A DNA stretch of 45,219 nucleotides from Sanguibacter inulinus (GTDB lineage Bacteria; Actinomycetota; Actinomycetes; Actinomycetales; Cellulomonadaceae), in assembly GCF_013415325.1 (NCBI RefSeq), contig NZ_JACBYE010000036.1, positions 1 to 45,219 of the forward strand, written 5' to 3'. A model generated the notes under the pieces. It was not told the DNA's origin. It saw only the letters and a list, made by a program, of their open reading frames with translations, and searched no databases. Positions within the stretch are counted from its first letter, which is position 1. Each line of letters starts with the position of its first letter. The position numbers and the translations under genes were made by a program. Shown piece after piece: positions 26,351 through 33,256 of this stretch.

Positions 26351-26420
26351 TGCGCTCTCCGGTGGTCATGGCGCGGGTCGCGGACAGGGTGGTCACGGTC
26401 GTGGTGGTCGTGCTGGCCAT
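26343..26420 (-). CDS. Possible 25-codon coupling ORF between dppB and dppC
   Basis: An ATG at 26420 stands behind a near-ideal ribosome site (AGGAGGTGA, about five bases before it) that overlaps the end of dppB. The frame codes for a Thr-rich peptide starting MASTTTTTVTTL and ends at a TGA that overlaps the dppC ATG by eight bases, in a different frame. It may carry ribosomes to the dppC start. It could instead be a chance frame behind a ribosome site that serves dppC poorly. No peptide function is suggested. Confidence 0.4.
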   Translation of the reverse strand: MASTTTTTVTTLSATRAMTTGERND

Positions 26421-26425
26421 GTCCG

Positions 26426-27943
26426 TCACCTCCTGATCCGCGGGTCGAGGGCCGCGTACGCAAGGTCGGCGACGAGGTTCATGACGATCGCCGCGGTGCC
26501 CGTCACGAGGAAGAAAGCCATGACAGGGGCCGGGTCGACGTTGGACAGGCCGGTCTGGAACAGCTCACCCATGCCCTTCCAGCCGAAGACCTTCTCGGTG
26601 ATGACGGCGCCGCCGATGAGACCTGCGAAGTCGAAGGCCACGATGGTCGTGATCGGGATGAGCGCGTTGCGGAAGGCGTGCTTGACGATGACCACCCGCT
26701 CGGAGAGCCCCTTGGACCGTGCTGTGCGGACGTAGTCCTGGTTCATCACCTCGAGCATCGAGGAGCGCGTGTAGCGGGTGTACGACGCGACCGAGATGAG
26801 GGTGAGGACGATGGTCGGCAGGATGAGCTGCGTCCCCTGGTCGAGGAAGGTGTCCCAGAACGATCCCACGAGGTTGGGGGTCTCGGAGCCGATGGTCGAG
26901 ATCGGGCGCGGCTTGAGCTTGAGCAGGCCGCTCCAGTTCGAGATCGCGTGGTCGGCGACGGTGAGGATGCCCATCATCACGGCTGTCGAGATCGAGACCG
27001 TCATCGCGAGACGACGCGACTCTCCGCCCCAGAACCAGCCGACGGCTGCGCCCACCACGACGGTGACAAGACCGAGGACCGCGATGATCCCCCACGAGGG
27101 GTCTTCGAGGATCGGCATGGTGACGAAGTAGCTGACGAGGCCCGCACCGACGGTGGTGAGACCCGCGTAGAGCACCCGGCGGTTGCTGAGCCCGACGACC
27201 AGGACCGTGAGGCCGACCGCGAAGGCCGCCGCGACGAGGACGACCACGCCGACACCGAGAGCCGGGCGGCGGAACCACTCGACTGCGCTGAAGTAGAACA
27301 TCGCTGCCGCGACGAAGACGATCGCGGTGCCCGCGGTCAGCAGGCGCCGCTTGCGGTCACCACCGAGGATCCCCTGCAGCGCGAAGCCGATGACCAGCGC
27401 GGTGATGATGATCTGCACGGGTGAGAAGGTCGGTTCGACGATCCAGTCGTTGAACCTGATCGCGCCGTACTCCTTGAGCAGGACCGCGACCCAGAACACG
27501 GGGAGGGAGTAGAAGAGGAAGGCCATGAAGGTCACGACGTAGTCGAAGCCCGAGTACTGGCGGATGGCCGTCATGATCCCGACGAGCACACCGATGATGA
27601 TCGCGAGCACCGTTGCGAGGATCACGAGTCGGAGGGTCGAGGCGACGGCGTTGCCGAGGAGGGCTGTGACGTCTGTGCCGGAACGGTTGGTCCCGAGGTC
27701 GCAGTTGAGCGTGAAGCACTTGGACACACCGCGGAGCCAGTCCCAGTACCGCGCGTACCAGGGCTCGTCGAGCCCCATGAACGAGGTGCGCTGCTGGATG
27801 AGGTACTCGCGGTTCTTCGCGTTGCTCTCGCGGAGGTCCTTGAGGGGGTCTCCCGAGTTGATCACCAGGACGTAGAGCAACAGTGAGCCGCCGAGCAGGA
27901 CGAGGAGTGACTGTCCTAGTCGACGCAGGATGAACTTGGTCAC
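26426..27943 (-). CDS. Enlarged peptide ABC importer permease, DppB type (second cluster)
   Basis: At 505 residues this DppB is about 190 longer than its paralog (308). The N-terminal span (MTKFILRRLGQSLLVLLGGSLLLYVLV), spans 2-3 (about 100-155) and the C-terminal core with EAA loop RTARSKGLSERVVIVKHAFRN (about 400-420) are normal. Between them, at about 171-345, lies an inserted block with about six further hydrophobic segments separated by short charged turns. The GTG start has GAAGGG seven bases upstream. Longer DppB forms of this kind occur in some actinobacteria; the role of the added helices is not known to me. Confidence 0.9.
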   Translation of the reverse strand: MTKFILRRLGQSLLVLLGGSLLLYVLVINSGDPLKDLRESNAKNREYLIQQRTSFMGLDEPWYARYWDWLRGVSKCFTLNCDLGTNRSGTDVTALLGNAVASTLRLVILATVLAIIIGVLVGIMTAIRQYSGFDYVVTFMAFLFYSLPVFWVAVLLKEYGAIRFNDWIVEPTFSPVQIIITALVIGFALQGILGGDRKRRLLTAGTAIVFVAAAMFYFSAVEWFRRPALGVGVVVLVAAAFAVGLTVLVVGLSNRRVLYAGLTTVGAGLVSYFVTMPILEDPSWGIIAVLGLVTVVVGAAVGWFWGGESRRLAMTVSISTAVMMGILTVADHAISNWSGLLKLKPRPISTIGSETPNLVGSFWDTFLDQGTQLILPTIVLTLISVASYTRYTRSSMLEVMNQDYVRTARSKGLSERVVIVKHAFRNALIPITTIVAFDFAGLIGGAVITEKVFGWKGMGELFQTGLSNVDPAPVMAFFLVTGTAAIVMNLVADLAYAALDPRIRR

Positions 27944-28052
27944 GAACTAACCCTTCAAGTTCCATTGGGAGCGGTGACCTGGGCGCGCGCACCGCACGCG
28001 TCGAGCCACAAAACTCCTTCATAGTGCCATGACCGAGAGGCTTCTGGCTCAC

Positions 28053-28090
28053 AAAAAGCTGGGGTGGAGGCGGTGAGCCCCCACCCCAGC
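28053..28090 (-). terminator. Terminator between binding-protein and permease genes (second cluster)
   Basis: Arms 28058-28067 and 28081-28090 form a perfect 10-bp stem (GCTGGGGTGG and its complement). On the minus strand it is followed by TTTTT (28053-28057), giving a classical intrinsic terminator. It should let only part of transcription reach dppB. Confidence 0.8.
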
Positions 28091-28095
28091 CGGTG

Positions 28096-28128
28096 CGGTG
28101 GTCAGGCGCTCGTAGCGCCTGACCACCG
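28096..28128 (-). terminator. Hairpin directly behind the second binding-protein gene
   Basis: Arms 28096-28110 and 28114-28128 form a perfect 15-bp stem (CGGTGGTCAGGCGCT and its complement) with the 3-base loop CGT. It lies about 39 bases after the binding-protein stop and immediately before the T-tailed terminator, so this gap has two stacked hairpins. Confidence 0.8.
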
Positions 28129-28166
28129 GGACCTCACCGAGGTCAGGTCCCTGTGGTGCTGCGGTC

Positions 28167-29981
28167 TCAGGACGCGCGGACCCACTGCTCGGCGTTCCAC
28201 GCGACGGTGTTCTGCGTCGCCGTGCGGCGGACGTTCGAGAGCGTCGAGTCGAAGGCGCTCACACCGGGGTGCGCGAAGACCGGGATGCCGTACAGGTTGT
28301 CCCAGAGCAGCTTCTCGATGGTCTGGATCTGGGTGAACTGCTCGTCCTCGTCGAGGGTGGTCGCGAGGGCCTCCCACGCTGCGTCGACCTCGGCGTTGGA
28401 GAACCCGCCGTAGTTCTGAGCGCCTGTCGAAGAGTAGATGTTCTGCCCCGAGACGATCTGGCCCGATCCGGCCCAGGCGAAGAGGGCGACCTCGTAGTCA
28501 CCGCGCTCGAGCGTGCCGCCCGGTGCGAAGAAGTCCTCGTTGCCCGCGTCGGTCACGTTGAAGCCGGCCTCGTCGCAGCTGGACTTGATGAGGGCGACCT
28601 GCTCGGTGCGGCGCTGGTTCGGAGCGGAGTAGCCGATGCGGACGTCGATCGGTCCGGTCACGCCGGCCTCTTCGATCTTGGCCTTGGCACCGTCGATGTC
28701 GACCTCGTCGTAGCGACCGTCATAGGAGGTCTCGAGGAGCTCGGAGTAGCGCTCCTGGAACGGGAAGACCTCGCGGGCGTTCATGACGACAGCCTCGGGG
28801 TCGACAGGCTTGACCAGGTTGTCGACGATCTGCTGACGCGGCACGCACATGGCGAAGGCCTCACGGAGCGCGAGGTTGTCGGCGAAGACACCGTTGTTGA
28901 AGTTGAAGTCCAGGTGCTCCCACGTGAGGGACTGCCCGGTCTCGAGGGTGACGGAGTCGCCGATGCCCTCGAGCTGGGCGACGGTGTCGACCGTGGCCTG
29001 CGGCTCGATGACGTTGAGGTCACCGTTCTGCAGGGCCTGCACCATGGCCTCAGGGGCCACGAAGCGGTAGACGAGCGTCTTGGTCGCGGGCGGGGTACCC
29101 CAGTAGTTCTCGTTGGCCTCGAGGGTGATCGACTCGCCCGCGGTCCAGGAGGACAGCTTGTACGGGCCGGAGGACGGACGGATCGCCTCGTCGGGCAGCT
29201 CGCCCGGCGTCGGGGAGAGCCATCCGGTGTTCCAGAACTCGGCCACGGGGCGGAGCGTCTCGACGTCCTTGGCCTTGATGGCCTCGACGAGCTGCTCGAC
29301 CGTGAGGCCACCCTGCTCGGCGGCGATGTGCGCGGGGAAGGCGCTGGTCACCTGGAGCTGGTAGTCGGGGTACGGGCTCTCGTAGTCGTACGTGAAGGTC
29401 TTGCCGCCGATCTCACCCTGCGGGCCCTCGAGCACGCGGCCGCCGAACTCGAGGCCGGAGACGCTGTTGAACAGCGGGACGGGGTTGCCCTCGTCGTCGA
29501 CGCCGTCCGTCATGGACTGAGCGGCCCAGTCGAGGAGGTAGTCCTCGTACGCGATCGGCGTGCCGTCAGACCAGACCGCCGCGTCGTTGAGGGTGTACTC
29601 GACCGACATCGGGTCTTCGGACGTCAGCTTGAACGTGCCGTAGTCCTCGTCCTGGTAGATGGCGCCGTCGGTGCCGAAGTACATGAAGCTGCCGAAGATG
29701 CGGTCGTTGACCACAGAGTTGTAGGTCGAGTAGGTCTCCGGCGTGTTGCCGTTGTACCCGAGCCACTCCTCACCACCGAGGCTGTAGGAGATCGAGTCGT
29801 CAGCCGTGACGACCTCGCCGAGGTCTTCCTTGCCGGTGCTGGTCGGCTCGGCAGAGCCACCGGTGCTCGACGACGACGCGCTGGGGGCGTCGTCAGAGTC
29901 GTCGGACGACGTGCAGCCGGCGAGCACGAGAGCGCCCGTGGCCAGCATCGCGACCGTGGCGTGAGTGCGCCTGATCTTCAA
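28167..29981 (-). CDS. Peptide-type solute-binding lipoprotein (SBP_bac_5), normal domain order
   Basis: The 604-residue lipoprotein should capture substrate for the second importer. It starts at TTG 29981 behind AGGAGG; a signal peptide with lipobox LAGC is followed by a Ser/Asp-rich linker. The order of segments is standard: N-terminal part with VNDRIFGSFMYFGTDG, AAVWSDGTPIAYEDYLLDW in the first lobe, then SSGPYKL, the ALREAFAMCVPRQQIVDN helix, and the C-terminal lobe (PIDVRIGYSAPNQRRTEQ to the end). Similarity to the permuted paralog is low apart from the fold and the identical start region. Upstream lies copy 2 of the shared palindrome. Substrate class is peptides or similar, by family only. 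Confidence 0.9.
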   Translation of the reverse strand: MKIRRTHATVAMLATGALVLAGCTSSDDSDDAPSASSSSTGGSAEPTSTGKEDLGEVVTADDSISYSLGGEEWLGYNGNTPETYSTYNSVVNDRIFGSFMYFGTDGAIYQDEDYGTFKLTSEDPMSVEYTLNDAAVWSDGTPIAYEDYLLDWAAQSMTDGVDDEGNPVPLFNSVSGLEFGGRVLEGPQGEIGGKTFTYDYESPYPDYQLQVTSAFPAHIAAEQGGLTVEQLVEAIKAKDVETLRPVAEFWNTGWLSPTPGELPDEAIRPSSGPYKLSSWTAGESITLEANENYWGTPPATKTLVYRFVAPEAMVQALQNGDLNVIEPQATVDTVAQLEGIGDSVTLETGQSLTWEHLDFNFNNGVFADNLALREAFAMCVPRQQIVDNLVKPVDPEAVVMNAREVFPFQERYSELLETSYDGRYDEVDIDGAKAKIEEAGVTGPIDVRIGYSAPNQRRTEQVALIKSSCDEAGFNVTDAGNEDFFAPGGTLERGDYEVALFAWAGSGQIVSGQNIYSSTGAQNYGGFSNAEVDAAWEALATTLDEDEQFTQIQTIEKLLWDNLYGIPVFAHPGVSAFDSTLSNVRRTATQNTVAWNAEQWVRAS

Positions 29982-30537
29982 TGTTCCTCCTCGAAGGATG
30001 CGAGATACCCGTGGGCCTGCGACACGTCTCACCCCTGCCGGGACGACCGGGGGGATGCGGCTGGTCTGGGGATCGTGTGTACGAGAAAGTTACCTACGTG
30101 ATGTCGACCACTCGAACGAATCTCACCCATAAAGGCTGATCGTTACCGAGTTGATACTGCTCGGTAACATTGGTCATCTGCCGTTCACAATGTGGACCGT
30201 GGACGCTGTGCACCTTGGTATCTCAACGTTTTCAGAGATGCTGAACCGGGACCCAAGCACCACTACAGCCCTCACGAGCGTTCCCGCATGCCTTTTTAAG
30301 GTGACAAGAGCGCTGAAATCGTGTCAACCGCGCGAGACGAAACGATCTGGTCATTGCTCACCCGTCGACGACGCCGCTCCTCGCACCCCCGATGTGCAGG
30401 GTCGTCCTACGTCCTCCACACAGTCGTCACGAGCGGTCCCACGCCCAGCGCCGGGCGACGACTAGTCTCGGGAGGTGCCGGGACATCTCGACCGACGAGG
30501 TCGCCCCGACCTCGGACCGACAGGAGCACGACGACAG
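29982..30537. other. Divergent intergenic region between binding-protein and relQ-like genes
   Basis: About 555 bases without a supported gene. It holds the leader of the binding-protein gene, the palindromic element at 30137-30189, and an AT-richer stretch from about 30070 to 30340. The promoter of the alarmone synthetase gene should lie at its right end; a TAGTCT hexamer near 30463 is a candidate -10 with no clear -35. Short frames here (such as 30151-30465) have poor codon use and no ribosome site. Confidence 0.6.
30137..30189. promoter_or_regulatory. Shared upstream element with perfect palindrome (copy 2)
   Basis: The core GTTACCGAG, spacer TTGATACTG, CTCGGTAAC (30142-30168) is a perfect 9-bp inverted repeat. 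The flanks TGATC on one side and GTTCACA at a 15-base offset on the other are conserved with copy 1 at 23279-23331. It lies 161 bases from the TTG start of the second binding-protein gene. It probably binds a dimeric regulator; which one is unknown, and no candidate regulator gene lies beside it. Confidence 0.78.
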
Positions 30538-31383
30538 ATGAGCGCCGACGCGCACGAGGCCGATCGCCTCTCCCCAGGGTTCCCCCCGCCGACGGTCGGC
30601 AGCGGCCCCCTCGCCGAGCCGGTCGCGCAGTCCTTCGCACGGCTCTCGCCGGACCAGCGCGGCGCCCTGGTCGCCGCGCGCGACGAGCTGACCCGCTTCG
30701 TCATGGCGTACCAGTTCGGCCTCGAGGAGATGCTCACCAAGGTGAACATCCTCAAGGACGAGTTCAGCTACGTGCGCGACTACAACCCGATCGAGCACGT
30801 GAGCTCTCGGCTGAAGTCCCCCGAGGGCATCCTCGCCAAGGCGGTCCGCAAGGGCTGCCCGCTGCGCGTCGACGCGATCCGCGAGCAGATCTTCGACATC
30901 GCCGGGATCCGGATCACGTGCAGCTTCATCGCCGACACGTACACGATCCGGGACATGCTCATGTCGCAGGAGGACGTGACGGTCGTCGAGGTCAAGGACT
31001 ACATCGCCCACCCGAAGGAGAACGGCTACAAGAGCCTGCACCTCATCGTGCAGGTGCCGGTGTTCCTGTCGGACAGGGTCGAGCACGTCAAGGTCGAGAT
31101 CCAGATCCGCACGATCGCGATGGACTTCTGGGCGAGCCTCGAGCACAAGATCTACTACAAGTACGACGGCGACGTGCCGCAGACCCTGCTCGACGAGCTG
31201 CGCGACGCGGCGACCGTAGCGAACCGGCTCGACGTGAAGATGGAACGCCTGCACCAGGAGGTCAGCCGCCTCCCGCACGCGAGCGCCGCCGAGACGTCAG
31301 AACCGTCCAGCGCGCTCGAGGCTGTTCCCGCCGAGCTGCTCCAGACGCTGTTCCAGCAGATCGGGCGCGAGACGGGGACGTAG
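30538..31383 (+). CDS. Small alarmone (p)ppGpp synthetase, RelQ/YjbM type
   Basis: A 281-residue single-domain RelA/SpoT synthetase that transfers pyrophosphate from ATP to GDP or GTP. Visible family motifs include VSSRLKSPEGI near residue 88, DIAGIRITCSFI, the KENGYKSLH loop, and VEIQIRTIAMDFWASLEHKIYYK near 183-205. There is no hydrolase domain and no TGS or ACT domain, which separates it from the long Rel enzyme. The ATG at 30538 is preferred because AGGAG lies eleven bases upstream. It is transcribed away from the importer operon and converges on the photolyase gene. Confidence 0.92.
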   Translation: MSADAHEADRLSPGFPPPTVGSGPLAEPVAQSFARLSPDQRGALVAARDELTRFVMAYQFGLEEMLTKVNILKDEFSYVRDYNPIEHVSSRLKSPEGILAKAVRKGCPLRVDAIREQIFDIAGIRITCSFIADTYTIRDMLMSQEDVTVVEVKDYIAHPKENGYKSLHLIVQVPVFLSDRVEHVKVEIQIRTIAMDFWASLEHKIYYKYDGDVPQTLLDELRDAATVANRLDVKMERLHQEVSRLPHASAAETSEPSSALEAVPAELLQTLFQQIGRETGT

Positions 31384-31428
31384 CCCCAAGGCGCCGTAGC
31401 CGGCGAGCCTCACCGTGGCGCGGGGCCG

Positions 31429-31445
31429 CTGGCCGAGTCGGCCAG
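31429..31445. terminator. Weak hairpin in the convergent gap
   Basis: CTGGCCGA at 31429-31436 and its complement at 31438-31445 flank a single base; a real stem would use the outer six pairs. It sits between the stops of the alarmone synthetase and photolyase genes and may serve either strand. No T run is seen. Confidence 0.35.
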
Positions 31446-31447
31446 GC

Positions 31448-33256
31448 TCATCCTGAGGACGGGTCAGGTGGCTGAGTCCGGAGCAGCCGGGACGCCCCGT
31501 CCGCCGGCTCGAGCAGAGCGCCCGCACGCCGTCGGTGCTCGCGGAGGGTCGTCGGGGCCATCCTGTCGAGGAGGGCGACGACCATCGTCGCGCGGTGGTT
31601 GGCCTCGAAGACCGGGCGGTGGTCCTCGACGAAGGCCCAGTAGAGCCCGTCCCAGTCCGCCCTCCACTCCCCCGGCGGGAGGTCGGACATCTTCCGCAGA
31701 TAGCTGCTGCCCGAGACGTAGGGCTTGGTGGTGATCGCCGTCCCGGCGGCGAACTGGCTCATCGCGTAGACGTTGGGGACCATCACCCAGTCATAGGCGT
31801 CGATGAACATCTCCATGAACCACAGGTAGACCTCGTCAGGGTCGACCCGCAGGAGCGACATGGCGTTGCCCAGCACCATGAGCCGCTCGATGTGGTGGGC
31901 GTAGCCCGTCGCGAGGACCCTGGAGATCACCAGGTCGACGGGTTCCAGGCCCGTCGTGGCGTCCCACCAGCCGTCGCCGAGGGCGTGGGTGTGCCCGAGG
32001 TGGTTGGACGTCCGCAAGCGGCGGCCGTAGACGCGGTACGTCGCGCGCATGTACTCGCGCCACCCGATGAGCTGCCTGACGAATCCCTCGACCGAGGCGA
32101 GCGGCGTGCTCTCGTCGGCGCCGTCGAGCACGGCCTGCAGGACCTCGCGAGGGTCGAGCAGACCGATGTTGAGCGCCGCGGTCAGCAGGCTGTGCGCGAT
32201 GAAGGGGTGCTCAGTCGAGATCGCGTCTTCGTAGGGGCCGAAGTCGTGCAGACGCTCGCGGACGAACTCGTCCAGGTGTGCTCGTGCCTCGTCGGCGCTC
32301 GTGGGCCAGGCGAAGAGCTGTGGGTCGCCCGGGGCGTCGGGGAACTCTGCGGCCACCCAGGCGATCGCGTCGTCGACCTCCTGGGGTCGCGTGGCACCGT
32401 CGCGACCGCTGCCATCTCGGGAGCTGCGACCGTGACGGTGATCGCCGTCGTGGCCGCCAGCAGGGTCGACGGCCGGGTCGACGGCTGGGTCGTCGGCCGC
32501 GTCGTCGGACGGGCCGCCAGCCGTGTCGTCGGCTGGTTCGTCGAAGAGCGACTCGAGGTCGAAGGTCCCTTCGTCGCGCAGCACGGGATGGCGTGCGAAG
32601 CGGCCGACCACGGGGGGCACGTAACCGCGCGGGAGCTTCTTGCGGTTGTCGGCGTCGTAGGACCACCTGCCGCCGACGGGCTGGTCGCCGTCGAGCAGGA
32701 CGTCGAGCCTGCGACGCTGCCACACGTAGAAGTCCTGCATGCGCGGGGCGTTGCCGGCAAACCACGCGTCGACCTGGGCGCGGTCGGTGAGGAAGCTCGG
32801 GCTCTCGAGCACGTCGTCGGCGTGGAGCGTGTACCCGCCGTCCGCGAGCGCGGAGCGGAGGTCACGCTCCATCCAGTCGTCGACCACGTCGAAGAAGGTC
32901 ACCTGGGCCGGGGCCATGTCGCGCACGAGGGCGCAGAGCTGGTCGTGGGAGCTCCGACCGGCGTCGCTGCGCAGCGTGCGGACCTCGTGCCCGCGCGCCC
33001 GCAGGCGTGCCGCGAAGCGCTCCGTCGACGCGCGGTGCAGCACCAGCTTGTGGGAGTGGAACCTGTACTGCCTGAAGAGCAGGTCGTGCTCGACCACCAC
33101 GAAGACCGTGCCTGGACCGGCGTCGAGGTGCTCGTCGAAGAGCTGGTGCGGCAGGACGAGACGCAGGTGCGGCAGTGGCGCCGGCTTCAGAGGTGGCTTC
33201 TGGGGCAGGTGCGGCGTCGGGTTCAGGTGCGGTGTCGGGGGTGGCACCGCGGTCAT
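31448..33256 (-). CDS. Photolyase-related protein (DPRP/FeS-BCP family) without the Fe-S cysteines
   Basis: The 602-residue product belongs to the photolyase-related branch typified by PhrB: LRLVLPHQLFD near 31-41 opens the antenna-binding domain, and the FAD domain has VEGFVRQLIGWREYMR (389-404), HHIERLMVLGNAMSL and MEMFIDAYDWVMVPN (481-495). The four cysteines that hold a 4Fe-4S cluster in this family are gone: the EVC position reads EVL (near 373), and the usual Cys-rich stretch after KMSD reads LPPGEWRADWDG. The only cysteine is Cys 108. An Asp/Gly/His-rich insertion lies at about 237-293, and the first 30 residues are Pro-rich. ATG 33256 overlaps the FAD oxidoreductase stop by four bases. 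DNA repair or light sensing is possible. Confidence 0.85.
   Translation of the reverse strand: MTAVPPPTPHLNPTPHLPQKPPLKPAPLPHLRLVLPHQLFDEHLDAGPGTVFVVVEHDLLFRQYRFHSHKLVLHRASTERFAARLRARGHEVRTLRSDAGRSSHDQLCALVRDMAPAQVTFFDVVDDWMERDLRSALADGGYTLHADDVLESPSFLTDRAQVDAWFAGNAPRMQDFYVWQRRRLDVLLDGDQPVGGRWSYDADNRKKLPRGYVPPVVGRFARHPVLRDEGTFDLESLFDEPADDTAGGPSDDAADDPAVDPAVDPAGGHDGDHRHGRSSRDGSGRDGATRPQEVDDAIAWVAAEFPDAPGDPQLFAWPTSADEARAHLDEFVRERLHDFGPYEDAISTEHPFIAHSLLTAALNIGLLDPREVLQAVLDGADESTPLASVEGFVRQLIGWREYMRATYRVYGRRLRTSNHLGHTHALGDGWWDATTGLEPVDLVISRVLATGYAHHIERLMVLGNAMSLLRVDPDEVYLWFMEMFIDAYDWVMVPNVYAMSQFAAGTAITTKPYVSGSSYLRKMSDLPPGEWRADWDGLYWAFVEDHRPVFEANHRATMVVALLDRMAPTTLREHRRRAGALLEPADGASRLLRTQPPDPSSG

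Noticed and set aside
17424-29981. The two importer clusters considered as a recent tandem duplication or assembly duplicate
   Set aside because: Protein similarity between matching genes is only moderate, each has its own insertions, and DNA identity is limited to short regulatory blocks.
30151-30465. A 104-codon frame upstream of the alarmone synthetase
   Set aside because: It starts inside the palindromic element, has no ribosome site and has codon use unlike the neighbouring genes.
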